DNA of 6,197 bases from Flavobacteriales bacterium (GTDB taxonomy: Bacteria; Bacteroidota; Bacteroidia; Flavobacteriales_D; Sanyastnellaceae), in assembly GCA_028823435.1 (NCBI GenBank), contig JAPKBK010000110.1:1-6197 (forward strand), written 5' to 3'. Of the stretch, positions 1-6,197 are shown in pieces. The stretch's first letter is position 1, and each line of letters starts with the position of its first letter. A program made the position numbers and the translations under genes. The notes under the pieces were generated by a model, which saw only the letters and a program-made list of their open reading frames with translations, searched no databases and was not told where the DNA came from.

Positions 1-497
1 GGCCCTATCGCATACTTCAGATATTTCGCGTTTTCTCTTAAATCGATCGCGTTTGTGAAAGAAACAGGCCCTAGCTCTGCAGTTCTTTGATCTATGCTTG
101 CAAGAAGAAGCGCAACGTTCGCCCCACCTGTATTTTGCTTTCCATCCACTTGTCTTTGAAGCTGAAGCGTGTTCAGAAGCTTGTCCTTTACCTCTGGAAA
201 GTGATTTCCCACGATTTCGCTGGCTTCATCATGGCTTATTATTTTACCTAACCTCACAAGCTTTAGCAATGGAACAGCGACCATCCCCACAACGACACCG
301 ACAACAGAACCAGTAAATGACCAAAAAAGGACTGTACGACCGAGAATGCCAAACCTGCCGAAATACTCAGCCAGGGTAAAAATTAAAAAACCAGCCGTTA
401 ACAATGCCGTAGCGATTAATACCCCCCTAATTGCTTTGTTCCGGTAGTATTTCCGTACAAACGCGTCTAGTTTTTTTATGAGAGATAGATAAGTCAT
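1..497 (-). CDS. DUF4175-family inner-membrane protein, N-terminal 165 residues (partial)
   Basis: This is an open frame on the minus strand from an ATG at 497-495 to the left edge, with no stop, so the C-terminal part lies outside the window. It begins MTYLSLIKKLDAFVRKYYRN, followed by two hydrophobic segments at about residues 23-43 and 55-77. A cytoplasmic-type segment follows, with ISHDEASEIVGNHFPEVKDK at 87-106 and then LLNTLQL, and later SIDQRTAELGPVSF and IDLRENAKYLKYA. This pattern (KLD-F-RKYYRN, two helices, ISH-EAAEIIG-HFPEV-DKLLNTLQL) matches my memory of Bacteroidetes DUF4175 proteins, which usually exceed 1000 residues and continue with long coiled or repetitive regions. The molecular function is not known to me; a role at the inner membrane or envelope is only inferred. 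The gene is divergent from the secreted protein at 551. I am confident of the coding frame and fairly confident of the family. Confidence 0.88.
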   Translation of the reverse strand, partial: MTYLSLIKKLDAFVRKYYRNKAIRGVLIATALLTAGFLIFTLAEYFGRFGILGRTVLFWSFTGSVVGVVVGMVAVPLLKLVRLGKIISHDEASEIVGNHFPEVKDKLLNTLQLQRQVDGKQNTGGANVALLLASIDQRTAELGPVSFTNAIDLRENAKYLKYAIG

Positions 498-550
498 CTT
501 GGGACCATTAAAGATACGTAACTTGGCCCTCTGTCCCTAAACGAAATACA
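498..550. promoter_or_regulatory. Divergent intergenic spacer with candidate Bacteroidetes-type promoters
   Basis: These 53 bp separate the two divergent start codons and must hold at least the 5' leaders of both genes. On the plus strand TAACTTGG (519-526) matches the Bacteroidetes -7 consensus TAnnTTTG except at one position, with a TTG at 499-501, 17 bases upstream. On the minus strand TATCTTTA (516-509) also differs from the consensus at one position, but I see no good -33 element and the leader would be very short. The leader of the plus-strand gene is A-rich (CTAAACGAAATACA before the ATG) with no Shine-Dalgarno sequence, as is common in this phylum. The sequence shows only these weak matches, so promoter assignment is tentative. 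Confidence 0.3.
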
Positions 551-3500
551 ATGATTGTGCTCCGCCATTTTTTATCTGTTTTTACGCTCTTCTTTGTTGT
601 ATCAATCGCCCCGTTTTGTCAGGGTATTGTGATCAACGAATTAGATGCTCTAACATCCGAAGATTCTCAGTTTGTTGAGCTTTTTGGATCCTCAAACACA
701 AGCCTGGAAGGCTACACTCTTGCGATGATCAAGTCGGTTTTTCTTGGCGGTGGCGCATACGGCGTAGAAGTGTATGATGCGATATCTCTAGAGGGTCAGT
801 CTTTAGATTCAGAGGGTTTTCTGTCAATAGCGCTGACGCTAAATACGACAATCGCAGCTGTCGCAATTTATGAGCTAGATATAAGCATGTTTGCCATCGG
901 CGCGACGCCTCCGGCAGATGATATCGTTGATGCAATTGTTTACGGAAACACATCACCCACACACCCTCAGGCGGCCGTTATTATTCAAGCAATCATGCCT
1001 GCCGGTTCGGGACTGTTATTTGAAGGCGCAGAAGAAAACCCTATCGGGCACTCTCTTTCAAGACTCCCAAACGGAGGCGATCCATTTGATTTAACGTCTT
1101 ACGCGCTTCAGGCCCCATCCATGGGGATTACAAATGTGTTGTCTTGTGATGGCGGCATGCTCGCGCTTACGAATTTAGCAAACGACACACTTTGTACAGA
1201 CCAAGGGCCAGCCATCGCAACATTTACACACGACACCGATGCGCTTTCAGCTTTATTAACCCTATTTATTACGAACCCAGCGGATGGTGTCATTCTTGGC
1301 TCAGCTTCAGGTTCGGCCATTAATTTTCAAGATTTGGGAGACGGAGCTTTTGATGTTATTGCCGTTTCTCATGATTCTCCGATTGATGCGGTCTCTTTAG
1401 AGGTGGGGATGAATATTTCAGGACTTACCGGTCCCGACTGTCTCTCACAGAGCCTTGTTCCATATTCTATTTTCTGCATTACATGTGAGTCCCCAGCCTG
1501 CGATGGCGGGACGATGCTAGATGCAAGTGGCTCAGACGAGGTGTTGGCCTGTCTTACACCAGACGGCGCACTTGTCCCATTTGGGTATTTTTCTGAGGCG
1601 GTGGAGGACGACTTCTTGTTTGCCATCTGCACCACGGAAGACACCATTATTACAACTGTCGTGCAGCCATATTTTGACTTTGGTCCACTGGGGGTCAATG
1701 ATTATCATGTGTGGGGCATCAGCACGCAAGGAGCGCTAGATCAAACAACTGTTTTACCTGGCGCATTTATTCAAAACGTCTCTGCTTTAGAATGCGACAG
1801 CGTTGGGGCATCTTCGCTTTTAGTAAGTATTTTAGAGTGTGGTGCAGCGGGACTTTGTGATGATTTAATCATTTCGGAATACATCGAGGGTGACAGTCAC
1901 AACAAAGCAATAGAGATCCACAACCCGTCACCCGTCACAATAAACCTTTCGGAATACCACCTGGAGCTTTATAACAACGGCGCGACTGAAGCAAACCAAA
2001 CACTAGATCTTCAAGGTGAGGTTCTTCCTGGGGGCGTTTACGTTGTAGGAAACAGCCAAGCTACTCCTGCGCTGCAAAACCTTTCAGACATCACAAGTCA
2101 AATCACGTGGTTTAACGGAAATGACGCACTTGTGTTGTTTAAAAACGGTGAACCCTTAGATGTTATGGGCGTTGTAGGGCAAGATCCAGGCGACCCGTTT
2201 ACCGTCACTTCAGGGGGCTCTATGGCGGAGCATACGCTGGTAAGAAAACCCAACATAGGCCAAGGAACTGTTGATTGGGAGGAGGGGATGACGCAATGGG
2301 ACAGCTACCCCCAAGACACATTTGACTTCCTCGGGTCACATTCCGCAACATGTGGCGGACTAGGTACAATGACAATTGGCTTTGACGCTCCAGAATTATA
2401 TGTGAGTGAGGGCGGAGGCATTACGGTGTCAATGTCACCGTTGTATCCACTTGAAGATGCAACTGTGGAAGTAAGCATCGTGGGTGGCGACGCCACAATA
2501 GGTTCAGATTATCCAGACGTTTTCCCTCTCAACTTTAACTTTGACATGGGGCTTCTAAATTCTCAAACATTTACATTTTCCGCAATAGATGAGGAAGAGC
2601 CGGAGCTTCAAGAGGACGTTATACTCTCAATAAACGTGACGTCTGGTGGCGCACTCTTAGGAATAGACACCCTTGTGATCCATATTCTTCCATCCGATTT
2701 AGAGTACCCCGTGTATGAGATTAATCAGGTGAGAGGCGTCAACCCACAAGGCGTTTTGGACAGCATTTCCACAGCGTGTGAGCTTAGGGGAATTGTTCAT
2801 GGATGGAACGACTATCCCACAGGACTTCAATTTACCCTTATCGACCCCACAAATGGAATCAACGTTTTCAGCCCAGTCAGTAATTTTGGCTACAATGTTC
2901 AGGAAGGAGACAGCGTAAGGGTCAGGGGTGTGATTGATCAATATCTGGGGCTGGCCCAAATCCGAATTGACACACTGATCTACGAGGGCTCGGGATTTCC
3001 TTCAGACACACCTCAGCTCGTGTTTGAAATGGACGAGGAGACAGAGTCACGCATTGTGAAATTAAAATGTACTGAGCTTGTCGACCTGGACGACTGGACG
3101 AACACAACCCCTGGGTTCGATGTTCGCCTCGCCTTCGGACAGCAAGAAATAGTGATGAGAATCGACGCGAATACGGATTTGTTTGGCACAGAAGCACCTG
3201 AAGGCGTCTTTGGTGTCACCGGAATAGGGGGGCAAAGTGACCCTAATTCACCTTTCGTAGACGGCTACACCGTGACGCCACGTGGCCAATACGATTTGAC
3301 CGAACCCGTGAACGCAAGCTTTGAAGTCGCATCACCTTGGGACGGATCTAGCGGCCCCGTCGTTTTAAACAACACAAGCACAGGCGCAGGAGATTATTTA
3401 TGGAACATGGGCGATGGAGAATCATACAATGAATTCGAACCTTTGCACAGCTATTTAGAATCAGGAGATTTCACAATCACATTGTCCGCCTTTAGTTTGG

Positions 3501-3802
3501 ATGGAAACTGTAGCGCTCAGTCGTCTTTTGAGATCGTCTCTACGTGGGTAGGCCTCGAAGAAATAGACAGTCAAAACCTTCAAGTGTATCCAAATCCAAC
3601 ATCTGGAACCCTGATGCTTTCGTCAGATCGGATGATCTTAACCTGGGAGGTTCTTGATACGCAGGGCAGAATTGTTGCAAGCGAAGACTTCACGAACATG
3701 AGGTTGGTAGAAATAAACACCTTCGACTTGAAGCCGGGACTCTATACCCTCAACGTAAGCACAGAAACAGGGAAAGAAGCAATACGCTTTATCCGAAATT
3801 AA
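551..3802 (+). CDS. Secreted multidomain lamin-tail/OB/PKD protein with T9SS C-terminal sorting domain
   Basis: Complete gene of 1083 residues. The ATG at 551 is the first possible start after an in-frame stop at 509-511 and leads into a signal peptide (about residues 1-25, ending PFCQG). Domains in order: a lamin-tail-like domain (about 26-195, opening IVINELDA and FVELFG); two tandem CDGG modules with matching cysteines (199-316 and 317-435); a second lamin-tail domain (about 437-600, with LIISEYIEGDSHNKAIEIHN); a Calx-beta-like domain (about 608-713, with VSEGGG and GGDATIGSDY); two OB-like beta domains (about 718-812 and 820-915, the second with GVFGVTGIGGQSD and TPRGQYDL); PKD (about 921-996, with WNMGDGES); and a T9SS type A sorting domain (about 1009-1083, VYPNPTSG to the end). 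It is therefore expected to cross the outer membrane by T9SS and be anchored at the surface or released. I see no catalytic domain, so binding or scaffolding is the likely role. Lamin-tail plus OB modules are typical companions of extracellular EEP nucleases, and such an enzyme is encoded convergently next door. Ligand unknown. Confidence 0.93.
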   Translation: MIVLRHFLSVFTLFFVVSIAPFCQGIVINELDALTSEDSQFVELFGSSNTSLEGYTLAMIKSVFLGGGAYGVEVYDAISLEGQSLDSEGFLSIALTLNTTIAAVAIYELDISMFAIGATPPADDIVDAIVYGNTSPTHPQAAVIIQAIMPAGSGLLFEGAEENPIGHSLSRLPNGGDPFDLTSYALQAPSMGITNVLSCDGGMLALTNLANDTLCTDQGPAIATFTHDTDALSALLTLFITNPADGVILGSASGSAINFQDLGDGAFDVIAVSHDSPIDAVSLEVGMNISGLTGPDCLSQSLVPYSIFCITCESPACDGGTMLDASGSDEVLACLTPDGALVPFGYFSEAVEDDFLFAICTTEDTIITTVVQPYFDFGPLGVNDYHVWGISTQGALDQTTVLPGAFIQNVSALECDSVGASSLLVSILECGAAGLCDDLIISEYIEGDSHNKAIEIHNPSPVTINLSEYHLELYNNGATEANQTLDLQGEVLPGGVYVVGNSQATPALQNLSDITSQITWFNGNDALVLFKNGEPLDVMGVVGQDPGDPFTVTSGGSMAEHTLVRKPNIGQGTVDWEEGMTQWDSYPQDTFDFLGSHSATCGGLGTMTIGFDAPELYVSEGGGITVSMSPLYPLEDATVEVSIVGGDATIGSDYPDVFPLNFNFDMGLLNSQTFTFSAIDEEEPELQEDVILSINVTSGGALLGIDTLVIHILPSDLEYPVYEINQVRGVNPQGVLDSISTACELRGIVHGWNDYPTGLQFTLIDPTNGINVFSPVSNFGYNVQEGDSVRVRGVIDQYLGLAQIRIDTLIYEGSGFPSDTPQLVFEMDEETESRIVKLKCTELVDLDDWTNTTPGFDVRLAFGQQEIVMRIDANTDLFGTEAPEGVFGVTGIGGQSDPNSPFVDGYTVTPRGQYDLTEPVNASFEVASPWDGSSGPVVLNNTSTGAGDYLWNMGDGESYNEFEPLHSYLESGDFTITLSAFSLDGNCSAQSSFEIVSTWVGLEEIDSQNLQVYPNPTSGTLMLSSDRMILTWEVLDTQGRIVASEDFTNMRLVEINTFDLKPGLYTLNVSTETGKEAIRFIRN
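1145..1855 (+). repeat. Two tandem ~118-residue CDGG modules within the secreted protein
   Basis: Residues 199-316 and 317-435 of the secreted protein form a diverged tandem duplication. Both copies open with CDGG. Cysteines recur at a near-constant offset: C199/C317, C215/C334, C297/C415 and C312/C430, and C436 closes the second copy where C317 closes the first. The cores also align: FQDLGDGAFDVIAVSHDSPID in copy 1 falls opposite FDFGPLGVNDYHVWGISTQG in copy 2. The second copy resembles a module I know from long adhesin-like secreted proteins of Bacteroidetes, where a CDGG start is followed by a beta domain containing an F-D-x-G-P-G segment. The regular cysteines suggest disulfides in an exported protein. 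The function of the module is not known to me. Confidence 0.75.
3311..3799 (+). other. C-terminal PKD plus T9SS sorting-domain region of the secreted protein
   Basis: Residues 921-996 show the PKD pattern: ASFEVASP at the first strand, LNNTSTGAGDYLWNMGDGES with the hallmark W-x-M/F-G-D-G, then the Y-x-x-x-G-x-F/Y-x-I-T-L segment (SYLESGDFTITLSA). Residues 1009-1083 carry the type A sorting signal: LQVYPNPTSGTLML, then WEVLDTQGRIVAS, INTFDLKPGLYTLNV and a basic end IRFIRN. In Bacteroidetes this tail is recognised by the T9SS outer-membrane machinery and usually cleaved after translocation. It is the clearest evidence for the export route and for the phylum. Confidence 0.9.
3799..3802. other. 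Overlapping convergent stop codons (TTAA)
   Basis: The palindrome TTAA supplies TAA for the plus-strand secreted protein (3800-3802) and TAA for the minus-strand EEP gene (3801-3799). The two coding regions therefore abut with no intergenic DNA. I found no strong hairpin with a T-run next to the junction on either strand, so each transcript probably ends inside the other gene, or termination is factor-dependent. Confidence 0.97.
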
Positions 3803-5634
3803 CAGATACCTCCGAAAACCGAAAGGAGTATGAGGAGGTCCTCCACGGTAACGGACCCGTCGTAATTGGCATCACCGGCACATGGTGATGACCAGATGTA
3901 TAAAACAAGGTCTTCAGCATCGCTGTAGCCGTTTTGATCGGTGTCGTAAAGAATCGGATCCGTCATAAAAAGAGAAACCTCAATTCCATCCGTAAGCCCA
4001 TCTCCATCCGTGTCTTGTATAAGCGGGTCTGTGTTTGTGATCTGGAGCTCTTGCTCATCTGTTAACCCATCTAGATCAGCATCTGAACAAGCGTCCCCAA
4101 ACCCATCGAGGTTGAAGTCAGCCTGGTCGGAGTTTGAAAGATTTGGGCAATTGTCTGCCACATCAATAATTCCGTCGGCGTCGGCGTCGGTTTGCGAAAC
4201 ACCCCCCACAAGGGCAAGGTCAGCGATGACAATGAAATGGTCAGATGCATCCAGGTCATCGTTTGCCAGAAGCCCATACTGCTCAAGTCTCGCAGCAGAA
4301 AGGTCAGATGTTTGGAGTGAGTATTGGCGCAGCACGTTTACCGCGGCGTCCGACACGATGATATAATCAAGCTTCCCAGGCATGTAGGCAGACCCATCAT
4401 TCCGCCACGTATAATCCATTCCTCTGTCAGACAAGCGCGCTTCTAACTCAACCATTGATGAGCCATCCCAATCGGGGGGAAAGTCAACACCATACTGGTC
4501 ATTGTCATAAATATCTCCTGTTTTTAAGGTATTTATAGAGCCACTAAGTCCGACCATGTTCAGGTCTCCCCCATAAACAATAGGGCTGCCAGAAGGAATG
4601 TCAATGGAGCCACCCACAGTCATGGCGTCGCGTTGGAATGCCATATATTCATCTGCCTGTTGCTGCCTCAAGGCATCTCCGTTGCAACATTTTAAATGAG
4701 AACTTGTAAATAACATAGGCACCCCCCACACACTTTCAGTACTGATTACACCTGGCATTTGACGATCTATCGAGGGATATGTTGATGCGATGGGAAAGCG
4801 ACTGGCAATCATTAAATCGTAATCATCTTTAATGACCTGCCAACCATTTCCATCCAGAGGGAGCCAACCATCAAGCAGGCCCGCGACATATGACGCAGAA
4901 ACATCGTCAACTTCTGAAAAACCGATAATGTCTGGCTGCGTGGCAAGCAAGATGCGTTCGATGGCGTTTTGAGCTCCAGCTTGATCTAGGCGTCTGTTTA
5001 CATTCCAAAATGCCACCCTTATTTCGGTACCGACCGCCTTCTCTAGGGGTGTAGGAACGACAGAGTAATTGAAACTGGTAAGGGCGTGAATGCCTCCGCC
5101 TGAAGGGATTTCTGCTCCCGATGCGCTTTCATACCAGACAAATTTAAGGTCTCCATCAGCCATGTTCACCAAAGATCTGTCGAGGGCAAGTTCAAATTCA
5201 AAAGCACTGTAAGTGGGCGATATATGAAGTCCCAGACTATTGATTGCGGGTCCAGATGGACTGCCACTACTTGAAAATAAAGTTGCGCTACGCGATGGCA
5301 GGTCAATGATCAATTCTGCCCCAAGCCCCAACCCTTGATAATTGCTTCCAGTTGTGGGATCGTTGTCGAAATCGAGAACCAATTGAATGCTGTTTGGAAG
5401 GGTAAATTCGTCCAAAGCAACTTCGTTTGTCGTTTTAATATAGAAGTAAACCCATTCGCTTGTGTGCGAAATCGCAACCTTGTTGATGTTGCCACCACCT
5501 GTTGACGAAGTCCAGCTTTGGGCAGTCGCCCAATCCTCGAAATTGCTGTTCAAGGTAATTGGGCTTTGTGCTGACAATGAGAAAGATATAACCAGAAAAA
5601 AGGCCATAAAGAGTGTGGAAATAGAAGAATTCAT
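3799..5634 (-). CDS. Secreted endonuclease/exonuclease/phosphatase (EEP) family enzyme with DOMON-like head and calcium-binding tail
   Basis: Complete gene of 611 residues. The ATG at 5634-5632 starts a clear signal peptide (about 1-22, FFLVISFSLSAQ). Residues 25-190 form a beta-rich DOMON/CBM9-like domain (ITLNSNFEDWA, WVYFYIKTT, LVLDFDNDPTTG, GAELIIDL), a fold that often binds sugars or heme. The EEP catalytic domain (about 204-472) has every expected motif by comparison with DNase I: WNVN (N211), SEVDD (metal-binding E241), SSHL (H313), GGDLN (D357, N359), MDYTW/LDYII (D407, D423) and SDH (D465, H466). It should therefore be an active Mg/Mn- or Ca-dependent phosphodiesterase, nuclease or phosphatase; the substrate cannot be read from sequence. 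Residues 482-576 are thrombospondin type 3-like calcium-binding repeats, and 585-611 an EF-hand/dockerin-like tail ending in Cys. Unlike the neighbouring secreted protein, it has no T9SS sorting domain. It follows hemW by 4 bp, so it is probably translated from the same mRNA. Confidence 0.92.
   Translation of the reverse strand: MNSSISTLFMAFFLVISFSLSAQSPITLNSNFEDWATAQSWTSSTGGGNINKVAISHTSEWVYFYIKTTNEVALDEFTLPNSIQLVLDFDNDPTTGSNYQGLGLGAELIIDLPSRSATLFSSSGSPSGPAINSLGLHISPTYSAFEFELALDRSLVNMADGDLKFVWYESASGAEIPSGGGIHALTSFNYSVVPTPLEKAVGTEIRVAFWNVNRRLDQAGAQNAIERILLATQPDIIGFSEVDDVSASYVAGLLDGWLPLDGNGWQVIKDDYDLMIASRFPIASTYPSIDRQMPGVISTESVWGVPMLFTSSHLKCCNGDALRQQQADEYMAFQRDAMTVGGSIDIPSGSPIVYGGDLNMVGLSGSINTLKTGDIYDNDQYGVDFPPDWDGSSMVELEARLSDRGMDYTWRNDGSAYMPGKLDYIIVSDAAVNVLRQYSLQTSDLSAARLEQYGLLANDDLDASDHFIVIADLALVGGVSQTDADADGIIDVADNCPNLSNSDQADFNLDGFGDACSDADLDGLTDEQELQITNTDPLIQDTDGDGLTDGIEVSLFMTDPILYDTDQNGYSDAEDLVLYIWSSPCAGDANYDGSVTVEDLLILLSVFGGIC
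3802..3882 (-). other. C-terminal EF-hand/dockerin-like minidomain of the EEP enzyme
   Basis: Residues 585-611 read as one dockerin-like half: C585, then the calcium loop GDANYDGSVTVED with ligands at D588, N590, D592, S594, T596 and D599, then the helix LLILLSVFGG and the final C611. A single loop flanked by two cysteines at the extreme C-terminus is a form I recall from secreted proteins of marine Bacteroidetes and Planctomycetes. True type I dockerins have two such loops, and there is no cohesin in the window, so a cellulosome role is not supported. It may stabilise the C-terminus or serve as an attachment module. Confidence 0.7.
3907..4191 (-). repeat. Thrombospondin type 3-like calcium-binding repeats of the EEP enzyme
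   Basis: Residues 482-576 of the enzyme are a run of Asp-rich loops: DADADGIIDVADNCPNLSNS with DFNLDGFGDAC, then SDADLDGLTDEQEL, DTDGDGLTDGIEV and DTDQNGYSDAEDL. The first unit has the D-x-D-x-D-G-I-x-D-x-x-D-N-C-P form of thrombospondin type 3 repeats, with C496 and C516 probably paired; the later units are the shorter bacterial type. Such repeats bind calcium and act as stiff spacers in exported proteins. At the DNA level the repeat is reinforced by three tandem GTCGGC units on the plus strand (4174-4190) that encode the DADAD stretch. Confidence 0.85.
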
Positions 5635-5641
5635 TTTTTTA
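5632..5641 (-). promoter_or_regulatory. hemW stop / EEP start junction with A-rich leader
   Basis: Read on the minus strand this is TAAAAAAATG: the hemW stop TAA (5641-5639), four A residues, then the EEP ATG. The 4 bp gap leaves no room for a separate promoter or terminator between the genes, which suggests cotranscription and reinitiation or translational coupling. There is no Shine-Dalgarno sequence; an A-rich stretch just before the ATG is a common Bacteroidetes initiation signal. A promoter inside the 3' end of hemW cannot be excluded. Confidence 0.7.
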
Positions 5642-6197
5642 AGTTACGAATAAATCGGAGGCAATGCGATCCCCAATCAGCCATTTGGCTTCGGGAATAC
5701 GGAAAACCGAACCTTTATTTTGTGAGACCTGAACCAACCCGCCCTCGAGAATCCATTTGTTGAAAAGCGCATGATTAAGTTTTGCGGGGTTGTATCCCCA
5801 GCGCTTTTCCAATGCCTCGAAATTGACGCCAGACTCAGTTCTGAGGCCCGTCATTAAAGATTCGTTGCAACGGTCTCGATGTGAGAGAAATTCTTCAGTA
5901 ACAGGAAGCTCCTCTGCGTTTAATGCAGAGATATATTTGGGGTTATTTGAGACCACGGCATATCTTTTGTTTCCAATGAATCCATGTGCCCCAGCACCGA
6001 GACCCAAGTAGGGTTCTCCTGACCAGTACCCCGTGTTGTGGATGGCCCTCCCAGATTCCCCACGCGCCCAATTTGAGACTTCATAGTGATCGAATCCCGC
6101 AGAATTTGCCGCGTCACATATATAACTGTAATCTTTCTCAACCCTTTCGTCAGGCATCTCTGTTTCGAGTCCTTTGGCGACACGGCTCCCCAACACA
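5639..6197 (-). CDS. hemW: Radical SAM family heme chaperone HemW, C-terminal part (5' end outside the window)
   Basis: The frame is open to the right edge and covers the last 185 residues. The GTG at 6196-6194 is an internal Val codon, not the start, because the family has a radical SAM core of about 200 residues before this point. Visible family motifs are GFDHYEVSNWARG (residues 35-46 of the fragment), HNTGYWSGEPYLGLGAGAHG (53-72), NESLMTGLRTESGV (111-124) and a C-terminal LIGDRIASDLF (173-183) near the end. These fit HemW (formerly annotated as HemN-like or oxygen-independent coproporphyrinogen oxidase) rather than true HemN. HemW binds heme and is thought to deliver it to heme proteins in the cytoplasm. 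The Fe-S cysteine motif CxxxCxxC lies outside the window and could not be checked. The gene is upstream of the EEP gene and probably in the same transcript. Confidence 0.92.
   Translation of the reverse strand, partial: VLGSRVAKGLETEMPDERVEKDYSYICDAANSAGFDHYEVSNWARGESGRAIHNTGYWSGEPYLGLGAGAHGFIGNKRYAVVSNNPKYISALNAEELPVTEEFLSHRDRCNESLMTGLRTESGVNFEALEKRWGYNPAKLNHALFNKWILEGGLVQVSQNKGSVFRIPEAKWLIGDRIASDLFVT

Noticed and set aside
98..316. Plus-strand reading frame of 72 residues
   Set aside because: It is antisense to the DUF4175 coding frame, has no recognisable domain, and its composition fits a shadow frame.
551..625. Lipoprotein signal (Cys near the end of the signal peptide, APFC)
   Set aside because: The residues before the Cys do not match a lipobox (Pro-Phe at -2/-1), so an ordinary signal peptidase I site is more likely.
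3809..3846. Possible terminator hairpins near the convergent junction (CTCC...GGAG and GGAGGTCCTCC)
   Set aside because: The first stem is only four base pairs with an 11-base loop, the second has a single-base centre and cannot fold into a usable hairpin, and neither is followed by a T-run.
3802..3882. Cellulosome-type dockerin
   Set aside because: Only one calcium loop is present, no cohesin or cellulase is nearby, and a single Cys-closed loop is seen in non-cellulosomal secreted proteins.
4010..4366. Plus-strand reading frame of 118 residues antisense to the EEP gene
   Set aside because: It is Ser- and Ala-rich low-complexity sequence created by the regular Asp/Gly codons of the calcium-binding repeats on the other strand, with no supporting start signal.
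6194..6196. GTG as the start codon of a short 185-residue protein
   Set aside because: The homology fits the C-terminal part of HemW and the frame stays open to the window edge, so this is an internal Val codon.

Overview
The window looks like a piece of chromosome from a marine-type Bacteroidetes (Flavobacteriales-like) bacterium. The evidence is a DUF4175-family membrane protein (a family I know from Bacteroidetes), a secreted protein ending in a type IX secretion (T9SS) sorting domain with a YPNP motif, A-rich leaders without a clear Shine-Dalgarno sequence, and many extracellular calcium-binding and adhesive modules (lamin-tail, Calx-beta-like, PKD, thrombospondin type 3 repeats, an EF-hand/dockerin-like tail). 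Base composition is moderate and shows no obvious break. I see no transposase, integrase, tRNA, rRNA, CRISPR array or phage gene.

Layout: positions 1-497 (minus strand) carry the first 165 residues of a DUF4175-family inner-membrane protein that runs off the left edge. A 53 bp divergent spacer (498-550) separates it from a plus-strand gene (551-3802). That gene encodes a 1083-residue secreted multidomain protein: signal peptide, lamin-tail-like domain, two tandem cysteine-bearing CDGG modules, a second lamin-tail domain, a Calx-beta-like domain, two OB-like beta domains, PKD and a T9SS sorting domain. It meets a convergent minus-strand gene (3799-5634) tail to tail, and the two stop codons share the palindrome TTAA. 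The minus-strand gene encodes a secreted endonuclease/exonuclease/phosphatase (EEP) enzyme of 611 residues with an N-terminal DOMON/CBM9-like domain and a calcium-binding tail. Four bases upstream of it is the stop codon of the 3' part of hemW (5639-6197, minus strand), a radical SAM heme chaperone that runs off the right edge.

The two outer genes are ordinary chromosomal genes and the two inner genes encode exported proteins. The most interesting point is that lamin-tail and OB-like modules, which in many bacterial extracellular nucleases (ExeM-like) lie in the same chain as the EEP catalytic domain, are here split between two adjacent convergent genes. The lamin-tail/OB protein has a T9SS tail and no nuclease. 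The nuclease has all its EEP motifs but no T9SS tail. Whether they cooperate, for example in extracellular DNA or phosphoester scavenging, is inference. I found no convincing evidence for an entirely new system.
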